A stretch of DNA of 64,000 nucleotides from positions 1,888,698 through 1,952,697 of the forward strand of contig NZ_CP048914.1 in the NCBI RefSeq assembly GCF_014023125.1, read 5' to 3'. Position 1 is the stretch's first letter; every line of letters starts with the position of its first letter. Below are positions 17,888 to 25,764 of the stretch, one piece after another. The translations under genes and the position numbers were made by a program. This DNA comes from Candidatus Xianfuyuplasma coldseepsis. Its GTDB lineage: Bacteria; Bacillota_I; Bacilli_A; Izemoplasmatales; Izemoplasmataceae. The notes beneath the pieces were generated by a model that searched no databases, was not told the origin of the DNA, and saw only the letters and a list, made by a program, of their open reading frames with translations.

Positions 17888-18541
17888 TTAAATTATTCGC
17901 TGTTCAACTATTGTTGCATCCGCATATTTTGAATAAATATCAGCTGCAAAATCAAGTTCCTCTTGGAGAGATTGTGTGCCAGTAAACGAGATTATAAATA
18001 GCAAAATCTTGGATGTTTTCATCGTTATTTTTGTTCGGTCTGTATCACTAGTGGTCGAACCAAATGGTCCAATTTCATCTTCGTATAGAGGAATATGTTC
18101 AATATTTAACTTTCCACGACCTATTCCGTAATATTCATCATTGGATGTTCCTAGACGGATTACTACATCTCCTTTGATCTGATGATAGTCCAAAACAGCA
18201 ACACTTTTACGTGTATGCAACGAAAGAACATTACCTAGATCTACCACATTATTGATTCGATACAAAGCATTGCCTTTCACAATCCGACGATAGAGACTTT
18301 CTACTGCTAACCGATACCTTGAAGGGTCTTTACCAAAGGCTTTGTAGGCATCGCGACCTTCTTTGATAATCGGAAGATTCACAACATCAGAAATGTCATA
18401 TTGTGAGGATATGGATGATTCGTAGTCGTGTACAATTTGGTTAAGTTCAGAACGACTGTCAACCGTCACATTCGCAATTAAAACGGCCACATGAAACTGT
18501 GGTACTTTTGTCTGAATTGATGAATCAATTGTTATTTTCAT
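17888..18541 (-). CDS. B3/B4 tRNA-binding-domain protein
   Basis: 217 aa from ATG 18541, set by AGGAGGTGCGT; an upstream ATG at 18559 has no site. The body matches the B3/B4 domain otherwise found in phenylalanyl-tRNA synthetase beta: GRDAYKAFGKDPSRYRLAVESLYRRI, then NNVVDLGNVLSL. Stand-alone copies occur in many Bacillota and are thought to act on tRNA or amino-acid adducts; the substrate here is unknown. Transcribed after ackA but with a terminator between them. Confidence 0.85.
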   Translation of the reverse strand: MKITIDSSIQTKVPQFHVAVLIANVTVDSRSELNQIVHDYESSISSQYDISDVVNLPIIKEGRDAYKAFGKDPSRYRLAVESLYRRIVKGNALYRINNVVDLGNVLSLHTRKSVAVLDYHQIKGDVVIRLGTSNDEYYGIGRGKLNIEHIPLYEDEIGPFGSTTSDTDRTKITMKTSKILLFIISFTGTQSLQEELDFAADIYSKYADATIVEQRII

Positions 18542-18556
18542 ACGCACCTCCTGGTA

Positions 18557-18583
18557 CAAAAAAGAAAGTATTCAAACTTTCTA
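18557..18583 (-). terminator. Terminator of ackA
   Basis: AGAAAGT-TTGAAT-ACTTTCT followed by T6 on the minus strand, overlapping the ackA stop codon. Confidence 0.8.
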
Positions 18584-19765
18584 TTTGGATAAGCGTAATG
18601 TATCACGAGCAATCATGACTTCTTCATTTGTTGGAAGTAAAAATAGCTTAATTGGTGAGTCATCGGTCGATATTAGTTTCTCGACTCCACGAACAAAGTT
18701 ACGTTCCTCATCAATGTGAACGCCTAGTGGTCGTAATCGTTTCGCAATCAATTGGCGGGTAAAGATTGCATTTTCTCCAACACCAGCCGTGAAACATATG
18801 GCATCACAACCACCCATTGTAACAAAGTAAGCAGCCACGTAATCACTAATCATTTTGACTTGTTTTTTAACAGCTAACAGACTTTGTTTGTCCCCTTTAT
18901 GAGCTGCTGTCCATAAATCGCGTGAATCGCTTGAGTTATTTGAGATTCCGAGATATCCTGATTGCTTATTTAAAATGTTAACAACTTCTGAGACATCGAG
19001 ATTTTCTTTTTTTGCGATAAACTCCACAATAGCTGGGTCGATATCACCTGAACGAGTCCCCATCAGGATTCCCGCAAGTGGTGTAAAGCCCATGGATGTA
19101 TCGACACTTTTTCCACCATCTACAGCGCATATACTAGCACCATTCCCTAGATGCAAGACAATTATTTTTGTATCTTCTAGTGGTTTGTTCAATAGTTGTG
19201 CGGCACGTTCGGCAACAAATCGATGACTTGTTCCATGAAATCCATATTTTCGAACGCTATATTTTGTATACCAATCATAGGGTACACCATACAAGTATTC
19301 TTCTTCCTTCATTGTTTGATGAAAGGCGGTATCAAATACCGCTACTCCCTTGATATGTGGTAACGCTTCTTGAAAAGCGCGAATTCCTGTAAGATTAGCG
19401 GGGTTATGAAGCGGTGCTAAATCACTTACTTCTTCAATCGCTTGAATAACGTCCTCTGTAATTTCAACACTATTCGCAAATTTCTCACCACCATGAACAA
19501 CACGATGACCAACACCATTTATGTCTTCTATTGATGATACAATGTTTAAATCAACCAGTTTGTGTAATAATAGTTTTACAGCAACGCTATGATCCTTAAC
19601 AGGCGTTTTCTCTTCAAACTTCTCACCGTTCATCTTGATTTTTATAACGGAATTCTCGATTCCAATTCGTTCTACAATACCAGATGTTAGCACCGTTTCT
19701 TGTGGCATTTCTAATAATTGAAATTTCAGCGATGAACTCCCTGCATTCACAGCAATAATTTTCAT
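18581..19765 (-). CDS. ackA: Acetate kinase
   Basis: 394 aa from ATG 19765 (GGAGGTACATT). Makes ATP from acetyl phosphate. Full set of ASKHA motifs: VNAGSSSLKFQLL at the start, HRVVHGGEKF, FDTAFHQTM, GFHGTSHRF, HLGNGAS and GFTPLAGILMGTRSGDIDP. No pta lies beside it; glycine cleavage and the CoA-transferase in this window are other sources or sinks of C1/C2 units. Confidence 0.97.
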   Translation of the reverse strand: MKIIAVNAGSSSLKFQLLEMPQETVLTSGIVERIGIENSVIKIKMNGEKFEEKTPVKDHSVAVKLLLHKLVDLNIVSSIEDINGVGHRVVHGGEKFANSVEITEDVIQAIEEVSDLAPLHNPANLTGIRAFQEALPHIKGVAVFDTAFHQTMKEEEYLYGVPYDWYTKYSVRKYGFHGTSHRFVAERAAQLLNKPLEDTKIIVLHLGNGASICAVDGGKSVDTSMGFTPLAGILMGTRSGDIDPAIVEFIAKKENLDVSEVVNILNKQSGYLGISNNSSDSRDLWTAAHKGDKQSLLAVKKQVKMISDYVAAYFVTMGGCDAICFTAGVGENAIFTRQLIAKRLRPLGVHIDEERNFVRGVEKLISTDDSPIKLFLLPTNEEVMIARDTLRLSK

Positions 19766-19873
19766 AATGTACCTCCATTTATATAAATTCATGTATATGT
19801 GATTCTTTGAGGCAAACAATGTTGTTGATCACCTTGATTATATCGATCCAATAAATCACACTAACTATGTGAA

Positions 19874-19902
19874 ATTATACCACAAATGTCCGCTATTTTT
19901 AA
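19874..19902 (-). promoter_or_regulatory. Probable ackA promoter (extended -10)
   Basis: TGGTATAAT on the minus strand (TATAAT at 19874-19879) with a weak -35 TTAAAA 17 bp upstream. An imperfect dyad TCACA-N7-TGTGA lies just downstream and could be an operator. Confidence 0.55.
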
Positions 19903-19931
19903 CTCATTATGTTCTTTTTTACGAAATATGC

Positions 19932-19962
19932 TTGACTTTCACGTTACGTAAAGGTTTATAAT
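19932..19962 (+). promoter_or_regulatory. MerR-type promoter with 19-bp spacer and operator dyad
   Basis: TTGACT (19932-19937), 19-bp spacer, TATAAT (19957-19962). The over-long spacer holds an imperfect dyad, CTTTCACGT/ACGTAAAG (19936-19953). Long spacers that the regulator untwists are the hallmark of MerR-controlled promoters, so the gene behind it is probably autoregulated. Confidence 0.82.
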
Positions 19963-19978
19963 AACGGTGGTGATGGAT

Positions 19979-20740
19979 ATGGAATACAAAATTCATGAAG
20001 TAGCACAGATATCAGGAGTTACAACGAGAACCCTTCGTTACTATGATAAAATTGGTCTCTTACAACCACAACGAATTCGCGAAAATAACTATCGCATATA
20101 TGATGATACAAGTATTTCTAAGTTACAAATCATCTTATTATATCGAAACATTGGCTTATCACTAGCTGATATTAAACAGATGATTTCTAGTCGTGATTTT
20201 GATTACATTACGGCATTAGAACGTCATCGTCAAAAGATTCTTGAGGAACAAAAAAAACTACATCAGATTATTAGTACAATCGATCAAACAATCGCATCTC
20301 ACAAAGGAGGCAAACAAATGAGTAATCAAGACAAGTTCTACGGGCTCAAAGAAGAAATTATTGCAAAAAATGAGGAAGATTTCGGAGACGAAATTCGTGC
20401 AAAATACAGTGCAGAGACCATTAATCAGTCCTATCAAAAAATGCGTAAGATGTCAAAATGGCAATGGCAAGAAGCTGAACGTATTGGTGCATTGATATTG
20501 GAAAAGTTACCTCAGGCTATGAATCAAGGCATTGATAGTGATACCACAAAGAGGGTATGTGAATTGCATAAAGAGTGGATACAATTTTACTGGCCAACAT
20601 ATGACCAACAGGCGCATGTTGAACTGGTAAAAATGTACACTGTAGATGAACGATTTACAGCATATTATGATGCCGTGAAACCGGGAGCAGCACACTTTCT
20701 ATATCAGGCGATTAAACACTATATAAACGATCTGGATTAA
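19979..20740 (+). CDS. MerR-family regulator with TipAS antibiotic-recognition domain
   Basis: 253 aa. The N-terminal MerR winged helix (YKIHEVAQISGVTTRTLRYYDKIGLL) is followed by a coiled-coil dimerisation helix (about 75-110) and a C-terminal TipAS-type domain (WQWQEAERI, VCELHKEWIQFYWPTY, YTVDERFTAYYD). In TipA homologues this domain traps thiopeptide-like ligands. ATG 19979 best fits GGTGGTG; 19967 (GTG) and 19973 are also in frame. Carries an internal ribosome site for a short form. Confidence 0.9.
   Translation: MEYKIHEVAQISGVTTRTLRYYDKIGLLQPQRIRENNYRIYDDTSISKLQIILLYRNIGLSLADIKQMISSRDFDYITALERHRQKILEEQKKLHQIISTIDQTIASHKGGKQMSNQDKFYGLKEEIIAKNEEDFGDEIRAKYSAETINQSYQKMRKMSKWQWQEAERIGALILEKLPQAMNQGIDSDTTKRVCELHKEWIQFYWPTYDQQAHVELVKMYTVDERFTAYYDAVKPGAAHFLYQAIKHYINDLD
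20303..20320 (+). promoter_or_regulatory. Internal ribosome site for a TipAS-like short protein
   Basis: A perfect AAAGGAGG (20303-20310), 7 nt, then ATG (20318-20320), in frame with the MerR gene exactly at the junction between the coiled coil and the ligand domain. Translation from here gives a 140-residue ligand-binding protein without the DNA-binding part, as with TipAS in Streptomyces. Confidence 0.75.
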
Positions 20741-20754
20741 AGGTCGTTTTTTTT
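20727..20754 (+). terminator. Terminator of the MerR gene
   Basis: ACGATC / GGTCGT stem (one G-U pair) followed by eight T, spanning the stop codon. Confidence 0.7.
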
Positions 20755-20762
20755 GGTCGCAA

Positions 20763-20789
20763 TAAAAAAAGCACGACAACGGTCATGCT
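20763..20789 (-). terminator. Terminator of tRNA-Leu
   Basis: AGCATGAC-CGTT-GTCGTGCT plus seven T on the minus strand (one G-U pair), 15 nt after the tRNA 3' end. Confidence 0.82.
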
Positions 20790-20803
20790 ATTGATTACAA
20801 AAA

Positions 20804-20890
20804 TGGTACCAGCGGTCGGAGTCGAACCGACACGGCCTTGCGGCCACAAGATTTTGAGTCTAGCGTGTCTACCTATTCCACCACGCTGGC
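20804..20890 (-). tRNA. tRNA-Leu, anticodon CAA
   Basis: 87-nt class II tRNA read on the minus strand: 7-bp acceptor stem GCCAGCG/CGCTGGT (G-U at the end), D-arm TGGTGGAATAGGTAGACAC, anticodon loop CTCAAAA, a variable arm (TGGCCGCAAGGCC), TTCGACTC T-loop, discriminator A and encoded CCA. It decodes UUG. One U-U mismatch is visible in the anticodon stem. Confidence 0.93.
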
Positions 20891-20901
20891 ACAGCAATAA
20901 T

Positions 20902-20929
20902 ATTATACAATATTTTCGCCTTGATGCAA
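20902..20929 (-). promoter_or_regulatory. Promoter of tRNA-Leu
   Basis: TTGCAT (20924-20929), 16-bp spacer, TATAAT (20902-20907) on the minus strand, ending about 12 bp before the mature 5' end. Confidence 0.7.
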
Positions 20930-20937
20930 CAACAAAT

Positions 20938-21756
20938 TTAAATTATTATGACATCTCCAGTTTTTATATGTTGGATTTTATCACGCATAATCATTTTTAA
21001 TTGTTGATATGCATCTTTACCGGTACAATGACACGAGTAAAACTTGGATTCTTGTCGTTGTTCAAATTTATGACCCAGCTGAGTTAAGTAATCCGTTTGT
21101 TTAAAATCAAATGAATCATAGTGTGAAAAGTGATACCCGCCAATTATATGAGTGAATGAAATCGCATGCTCAGTTTCCAACGTATCAATGATATTCTCAA
21201 TACCTTTATGAGAGCATCCACTAAACAGTACCGTGTTCTCTTCTTCTTGAACGACAAGATAAATCTCGTGAGCAAAGTTTTCATCAATGAATCGACCGTT
21301 GTAATAGAACTTTAACTTGTCATCTTTAATCATCGATTCAACGAACGGCACTTTGGCATAAATCGTTATTTCTTCATCAATAAATACATCCTCTTCAACA
21401 AAGACAAATCGATCCAACTGTTTTGGCTGTTTGATACCAATATTTTCATATCCATTTGTCTTTTGCTTCACGTGATCATCAAATGCATATTTAGAGACGT
21501 AAATAATGGCCTTTTTATTGATTTTTAAAAACTTTTGAAGCCCTGAACCATGATCAAAATGGCCGTGTGAGATAACCAAAATGTCAATCTCTTCAAGATT
21601 GACACCGAGTTGTTTTGCATTTCTTATAAAATAATTATTTGGTCCTACATCAAATAAAATATTGTGTTTGTACGTTTCAATATACAAACTCAGACCATGT
21701 GCTGGTTTTAAGTTTTTTTGCTCACTTTCGTTTTCCAGCAAAGTAACTACTTGCAT
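20938..21756 (-). CDS. MBL-fold metallohydrolase
   Basis: 272 aa; the ATG at 21756 fits GGAGTGATTTG (a TTG one codon earlier is in frame). The metallo-beta-lactamase motif SHGHFDHGSG binds two metals; later ligands are in FSGCSHKG and GGYHFSH, and a final CHCTGKDAY. It resembles the cytoplasmic MBL subfamily annotated as dihydropterin-ribofuranosyl-aminobenzene-phosphate synthase-like, but the substrate cannot be told. It follows the YerC-like gene by 25 bp. Confidence 0.85.
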   Translation of the reverse strand: MQVVTLLENESEQKNLKPAHGLSLYIETYKHNILFDVGPNNYFIRNAKQLGVNLEEIDILVISHGHFDHGSGLQKFLKINKKAIIYVSKYAFDDHVKQKTNGYENIGIKQPKQLDRFVFVEEDVFIDEEITIYAKVPFVESMIKDDKLKFYYNGRFIDENFAHEIYLVVQEEENTVLFSGCSHKGIENIIDTLETEHAISFTHIIGGYHFSHYDSFDFKQTDYLTQLGHKFEQRQESKFYSCHCTGKDAYQQLKMIMRDKIQHIKTGDVIII

Positions 21757-21781
21757 CAAATCACTCCAAGATTTCTAGAAA

Positions 21782-22084
21782 CTATTCATCCTCGTTACGT
21801 AGTTTCTTAATAAGTAATTCATAGCCCCCTGGTCCAAATGTAAATGATTTGGATATCTTTGAAATCGTTGCTGCGCTAATCCCTGTTTCACGCTCGATTT
21901 CTTGATACGTTTTTTTTGCATATAACATTTTTGCAACATCAAATCGTTGGCCAAACGCTTCCAACTCATTGATGGTACACAAATCATCAAAGAAACGATA
22001 ACATTCTTCAATGTTCTCTAATTTCAAAATTGCTTCAAACAATCGATCAATTTGCTCGTTTTGAATTTTGTATCGATAATTCAT
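21782..22084 (-). CDS. YerC/YecD-type TrpR-like DNA-binding protein
   Basis: 100 aa. Matches the small TrpR-superfamily YerC proteins: LEAFGQRFDVAKMLYAKKTYQEIERETGISAATISKISKSFTFGPGGYELLI, with a helix-turn-helix at about 58-80. Likely a dimeric repressor; its effector is unknown. GAGGTGATAGT precedes the start. Confidence 0.9.
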   Translation of the reverse strand: MNYRYKIQNEQIDRLFEAILKLENIEECYRFFDDLCTINELEAFGQRFDVAKMLYAKKTYQEIERETGISAATISKISKSFTFGPGGYELLIKKLRNEDE

Positions 22085-22105
22085 ACTATCACCTCTACAA
22101 ACAAC

Positions 22106-22114
22106 ATTATATCA
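22106..22114 (-). promoter_or_regulatory. Extended -10 promoter of the YerC/MBL operon
   Basis: TGATATAAT on the minus strand, 22 nt from the start codon; no convincing -35. Confidence 0.55.
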
Positions 22115-22189
22115 TGAATGTATTAAAATAATTGTATTAATTTTTTCAATTTTTACCAATAAAATTGTACTCCTAATTGTTATATGGGT

Positions 22190-22275
22190 GAAAGCAGATC
22201 AACTATCTACCTTTTGGTGGGGACACACCATAAACGATACGTTAGAAAACATGTGAGGGTGTAACGCACCCTCCT
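22190..22275 (+). other. Gene-free stretch with four short hairpins
   Basis: The 258-bp gap between divergent genes holds, on the plus strand, AGAT/ATCT, TGGTG/CACCA, AACG/CGTT and a stronger GAGGGTG-TAACG-CACCCTC (22254-22272). The last has only a C/T-rich tail, not a T-run. Could be a small RNA or operator array; no clear promoter seen. Confidence 0.35.
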
Positions 22276-22296
22276 CCCTTCTTCTTTCTATATTTC

Positions 22297-22325
22297 TTTA
22301 CATCATCTCGAAAAGTACATATAAT
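22297..22325 (+). promoter_or_regulatory. Promoter of the sigma factor gene
   Basis: TTTACA (22297-22302), 17-bp spacer, TATAAT (22320-22325). The predicted start lies right at the ribosome site GAGGTGAT, so the leader is almost absent. Confidence 0.7.
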
Positions 22326-22342
22326 AGTTACGAGGTGATATG

Positions 22343-22864
22343 ATGACACCAAAAGAGTTGAATCGACTTGTTAAACGACTACAAAATGGTGATATGTCTG
22401 TATTTGACCCGATCTATTATGAAACGAAAAGTTTGGTATATTATACCGTACTAAACATCTTAAAAGATCAATCATTATCAGAAGATATCATGCAAGATAG
22501 TTATTTAAAAGCATTGGAAAAAATCCACTCATTCAAACCATCGTACAGTTTTAAATCCTGGATTGTGATGATTGCTAGAAATCTTGCAATCAATGAATAC
22601 AATCGACGTAAACGTGAATTATCATTCGATGTGAATGAGGATGAATATATATTTGGAACCCAAGAAAGTACCAGCGAAAAACAGATGATTGTTAAAGAAA
22701 TGTTGGAATCCTTAAAACCGGAAGAACAAGAAATCGTAATCCTGCATGTAATCGGTGATATGAAACACCGAGAGATCGCAGCGATATTAAATAAACCAAT
22801 TGGAACCGTAACATGGGCATACAATGAAGCCATAAAAAAATTACGGAACCAATACAGAGAGTAG
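22343..22864 (+). CDS. ECF-type RNA polymerase sigma factor
   Basis: 173 aa. Region 2 (about 20-90: YYTVLNILKDQSLSEDIMQDSYLKAL, FKSWIVMIARNLAINEYNRRKRE) and region 4 (about 118-170: LKPEEQEIVILHVIGDMKHREIAAILNKPIGTVTWAYNEAIKKLR) are joined by a short linker, with no regions 1 or 3. The second of two ATGs is preferred for spacing. Eight bp upstream of an RsgI-like anti-sigma gene, which should hold it at the membrane. Confidence 0.92.
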   Translation: MTPKELNRLVKRLQNGDMSVFDPIYYETKSLVYYTVLNILKDQSLSEDIMQDSYLKALEKIHSFKPSYSFKSWIVMIARNLAINEYNRRKRELSFDVNEDEYIFGTQESTSEKQMIVKEMLESLKPEEQEIVILHVIGDMKHREIAAILNKPIGTVTWAYNEAIKKLRNQYRE

Positions 22865-22872
22865 GTGATTGT

Positions 22873-23721
22873 ATGAATGATGAGAAATTTAAAAAACAGA
22901 TACGTGATGCATTTGAAAAAGACGTACCTGATGTGCTGAACCAAATCAAAGCATCGCCAGAGTACCGTGTACCCGATAAACCGCGGCGGTTTGGATGGTC
23001 GTTTACGACGAAACGATTGGTGCTTAGTGCTACCAGTGTTGTTGTCATTGCCCTTCTTCTAATCATTGGTGCAAGACGCCTACAAGATCCTGTTGTTGCA
23101 TCTACCGTAACGCTCGAAATCAATCCCTCTATTCAAATCACTTTGGATGAAGATGACAATGTGATTGCTGTAACAGCAATCAATGATGACGGTGATGCCA
23201 TCATCCAACGAAACATTCGTTATCGTGGGTTGACCATTGAACAAGTTACAGAGATTCTTATCAATCGGTTTGAAGCGCTGGGATACATTGTCGACACCAC
23301 GGATGAATCCAATATTATATTAATAGAAGTTGATGCCGATAACGACAGCATCCAGTCCCGTGTGGAAGGCGCATTCAAACAGAGCCTTGAAACAAGAATG
23401 GGCCGTTTCAATGCACCTTATTGGGTACTTAATGCGCGTCAAATTCCACTTACTCCCGAGCAAGAACAAGCCATTCAACAAGATCGGATTATGAATCAAT
23501 ATACACGAGCTAGAGTAGCATTGATTTACCGGATTACTACCTTGGATGACAGTTACACCATTCAAGAATTATTGCCATTGACCGTACGTGAGTTATATGA
23601 TTTATTTATCAATTTAGAAGATCCTGATAATCTACCGGATTATGACGATATGCCCCATCATCCAATGGGACCACACATGAATCCATATCTACCCGATACT
23701 TCGATCATATTCAGTTATTAA
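22873..23721 (+). CDS. RsgI-like membrane anti-sigma factor
   Basis: 282 aa. A cytoplasmic N-terminus (1-45) is followed by one transmembrane helix (about 47-66), then an extracellular RsgI-type core: STVTLEINPSIQITLDEDDNVIAVTAINDDGDAII, as in RsgI of SigI systems. The C-terminus (about 190-282) is acidic and ends in a His/Met/Pro-rich stretch (DDMPHHPMGPHMNPYLP) that could bind metal. No carbohydrate-binding module is present. It pairs with an ECF sigma rather than SigI, judged by sequence. Signal sensed: unknown. Confidence 0.83.
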   Translation: MNDEKFKKQIRDAFEKDVPDVLNQIKASPEYRVPDKPRRFGWSFTTKRLVLSATSVVVIALLLIIGARRLQDPVVASTVTLEINPSIQITLDEDDNVIAVTAINDDGDAIIQRNIRYRGLTIEQVTEILINRFEALGYIVDTTDESNIILIEVDADNDSIQSRVEGAFKQSLETRMGRFNAPYWVLNARQIPLTPEQEQAIQQDRIMNQYTRARVALIYRITTLDDSYTIQELLPLTVRELYDLFINLEDPDNLPDYDDMPHHPMGPHMNPYLPDTSIIFSY

Positions 23722-23727
23722 TTATAA

Positions 23728-23759
23728 GAAAAGGACATCTCAATGATGTCCTTTTTTTG
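23728..23759. terminator. Bidirectional terminator
   Basis: AAAAGGACATC-TCAAT-GATGTCCTTTT between the convergent anti-sigma gene and the 14-gene redox operon. Confidence 0.88.
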
Positions 23760-23760
23760 A

Positions 23761-25755
23761 TTACTTAATCCCCCGTTGTTTTGGTGTTAACCCTGGAGTT
23801 GATTCTTTTGCAGCTTGGCGCATATGTGCAAGCGTAGAACTTACTTTTTGCTTTTTCGATTTGTTATATAACATCTCATCGATACCTTGAGCAGCGCGAT
23901 GTCCATCCGCAACTCCACTGATTAGATCTGGTCCTCGGAAGATATCTCCTCCGACAAACAACCATGGAACACCTTCTACTTGTCCAAGCTCATTGGCTTT
24001 GATTTTTCCACGAGTAAATTCCAATTTATCTTGTAATCCTTGTGGTATATATTCATAATCTGGAGCTTGTCCGATGGCAATAAAAATTTGTTCTCCTTCA
24101 ATAATTTGTTCACATTCGTTGTCAAACTCAGGATTGAAGTGACCTTCATCATCAAAGATGCATAGGCATTTCCATAAACGTAGACCTTCTACGTTTCCTT
24201 TTTTATTTATAACAACTTCTTGTGGTCCATTACCACAGAAGAACTCAATACCTTCTTCGTTTCCTTCGATGTATTCATCATCGGAAGCTGGTAGACTATC
24301 TTCGTTTTCTAGTGATGTCAATTTAACATGTGATTCACCATATTTTAGCATTTGCAAGCGCGTTGCACTTCGGGCAACATCAAAGGCGACATCTCCACCA
24401 CCAATAACCACAACACTACGCTCTACATGGATATCTTCAAGTTTTAGATTCCCACGTTCATACTCCCGTACCTGGGGTAAGAACTCCATAGCACCAACAA
24501 CATTTTTATGATTGCTACCAGGAATGTTAAGATCGCGTGGTTTGAAGAATCCAGTTCCTAAGAATACAGCATCATATTTTGTTTCAAGATCGTCCATTGT
24601 TACATCTTTCCCAACGCGTGTGTTGGTATGAATAGTAACACCTAAGTTTTCGATAAAATCAATGTCTTTATCAATTGCGGTATCCGGTAAACGATAGGCT
24701 GGAATACCATAGCGCATAACACCACCAGTTTGTGGCATTTCTTCAAATACGTCGACTTCATAGCCCATGACTCTTAAATAATAGGCTGCACCTAAACCAG
24801 CTGGTCCACTACCGACAACAGCAACTTTGCCATCAACAACTTCACTGACAGGTTCGTGGATGGCTTTATGATAAATATCATTTGGGGCACTGTCGATGAT
24901 ATAGCGTTTTAACCAACGAATCGCAATGGCTTCTCCACGAACGGCAATCGCACATGCAGTCTCACAGTTGTGAGTACAAACGCGACCACAAACACCTGGT
25001 AATGGATTGGTTTCGTATACTTGGCGTAATGCCCCTTCAATATCATCTTCCCAGATGGATTTGATGTACGCCGGAATGTGCATTTGAACAGGACAACTGC
25101 TTTCACAGACACCACATTCCACACAACGAGCAGCTTCTTGTTTCGCATATTCTTTACTATATCCGCGGACTATCTCGATAAAATTCGATTTCCGATCCTC
25201 CGCATCTTCATGTTCCATATGAACACGTTCTAAGTCGAGTAAATCACTAACATCATCTTTTACCCAACCATCCTCTACTTCTTGACCTTGCCATGTTTTT
25301 TCCGGCATTAACAAAAACTCGTTAGGGTCAGTATGGGCATAGATGTATTCTTTACTCATTTTCAACGAACCAGTTGTACACGTATCAACACAAAGGGCAC
25401 AGAAACAGCACCGTCCATAATCAATAACGGGTCGCTGTTGATGTTCTCCAGCTTTTTCTGGAATGTCGAGTCGTTCCACCATTGTAATCGCTTCTGTTGG
25501 ACAGATTTCTTCACAGGTTGAACAACCAATACACTCTTCCCAATCGTTGGTGTGAAACCCGCGAATGTTATCAGGTGCAGTACGTGGTGCACTGTTTTCT
25601 ACGTCAATGGGTTTTGTGATCGAGTTTCGATTTAAATAGTTTGCATTTTTCTTGGTGAAAATACGTTCAAAGGGGTGGGTTACTGGTTTTTTAAATAGAT
25701 ATTTCCATAAACGTAATGGTTTAAATATACTTGGTTTTGGATATTTACTTTTCAT
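23761..25755 (-). CDS. NuoI-type ferredoxin fused to GltD/NfnB-type FAD/NAD(P)H oxidoreductase
   Basis: 664 aa (second ATG, 5 nt from AGGAGG). Positions from the first ATG. Residues about 70-135 hold two [4Fe-4S] motifs, C76-C79-C82-C86P and C117-C120-C123-C127, as in NuoI/MbhN. Residues about 205-660 are a GltD-like module: two further cluster motifs (C212-C215-C218-C222P; C257-C261-C265-C269), FAD site VAVVGSGPAGLGAAYYL, NAD(P)H site VVVIGGGDVAFD and the GDIFRGPDLISGVADG C-terminus. Up to four clusters and one FAD would join NAD(P)H to the quinone-less membrane complex. Last gene of the Mbx/Mbs-like operon, in the place of mbxN. Confidence 0.92.
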   Translation of the reverse strand: MKSKYPKPSIFKPLRLWKYLFKKPVTHPFERIFTKKNANYLNRNSITKPIDVENSAPRTAPDNIRGFHTNDWEECIGCSTCEEICPTEAITMVERLDIPEKAGEHQQRPVIDYGRCCFCALCVDTCTTGSLKMSKEYIYAHTDPNEFLLMPEKTWQGQEVEDGWVKDDVSDLLDLERVHMEHEDAEDRKSNFIEIVRGYSKEYAKQEAARCVECGVCESSCPVQMHIPAYIKSIWEDDIEGALRQVYETNPLPGVCGRVCTHNCETACAIAVRGEAIAIRWLKRYIIDSAPNDIYHKAIHEPVSEVVDGKVAVVGSGPAGLGAAYYLRVMGYEVDVFEEMPQTGGVMRYGIPAYRLPDTAIDKDIDFIENLGVTIHTNTRVGKDVTMDDLETKYDAVFLGTGFFKPRDLNIPGSNHKNVVGAMEFLPQVREYERGNLKLEDIHVERSVVVIGGGDVAFDVARSATRLQMLKYGESHVKLTSLENEDSLPASDDEYIEGNEEGIEFFCGNGPQEVVINKKGNVEGLRLWKCLCIFDDEGHFNPEFDNECEQIIEGEQIFIAIGQAPDYEYIPQGLQDKLEFTRGKIKANELGQVEGVPWLFVGGDIFRGPDLISGVADGHRAAQGIDEMLYNKSKKQKVSSTLAHMRQAAKESTPGLTPKQRGIK

Positions 25756-25764
25756 CATAACCTC

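Noticed and set aside
17888-18541. Fragment of phenylalanyl-tRNA synthetase beta chain
   Set aside because: It has its own ribosome site, terminator and full B3/B4 domain length; stand-alone versions are known in Bacillota.
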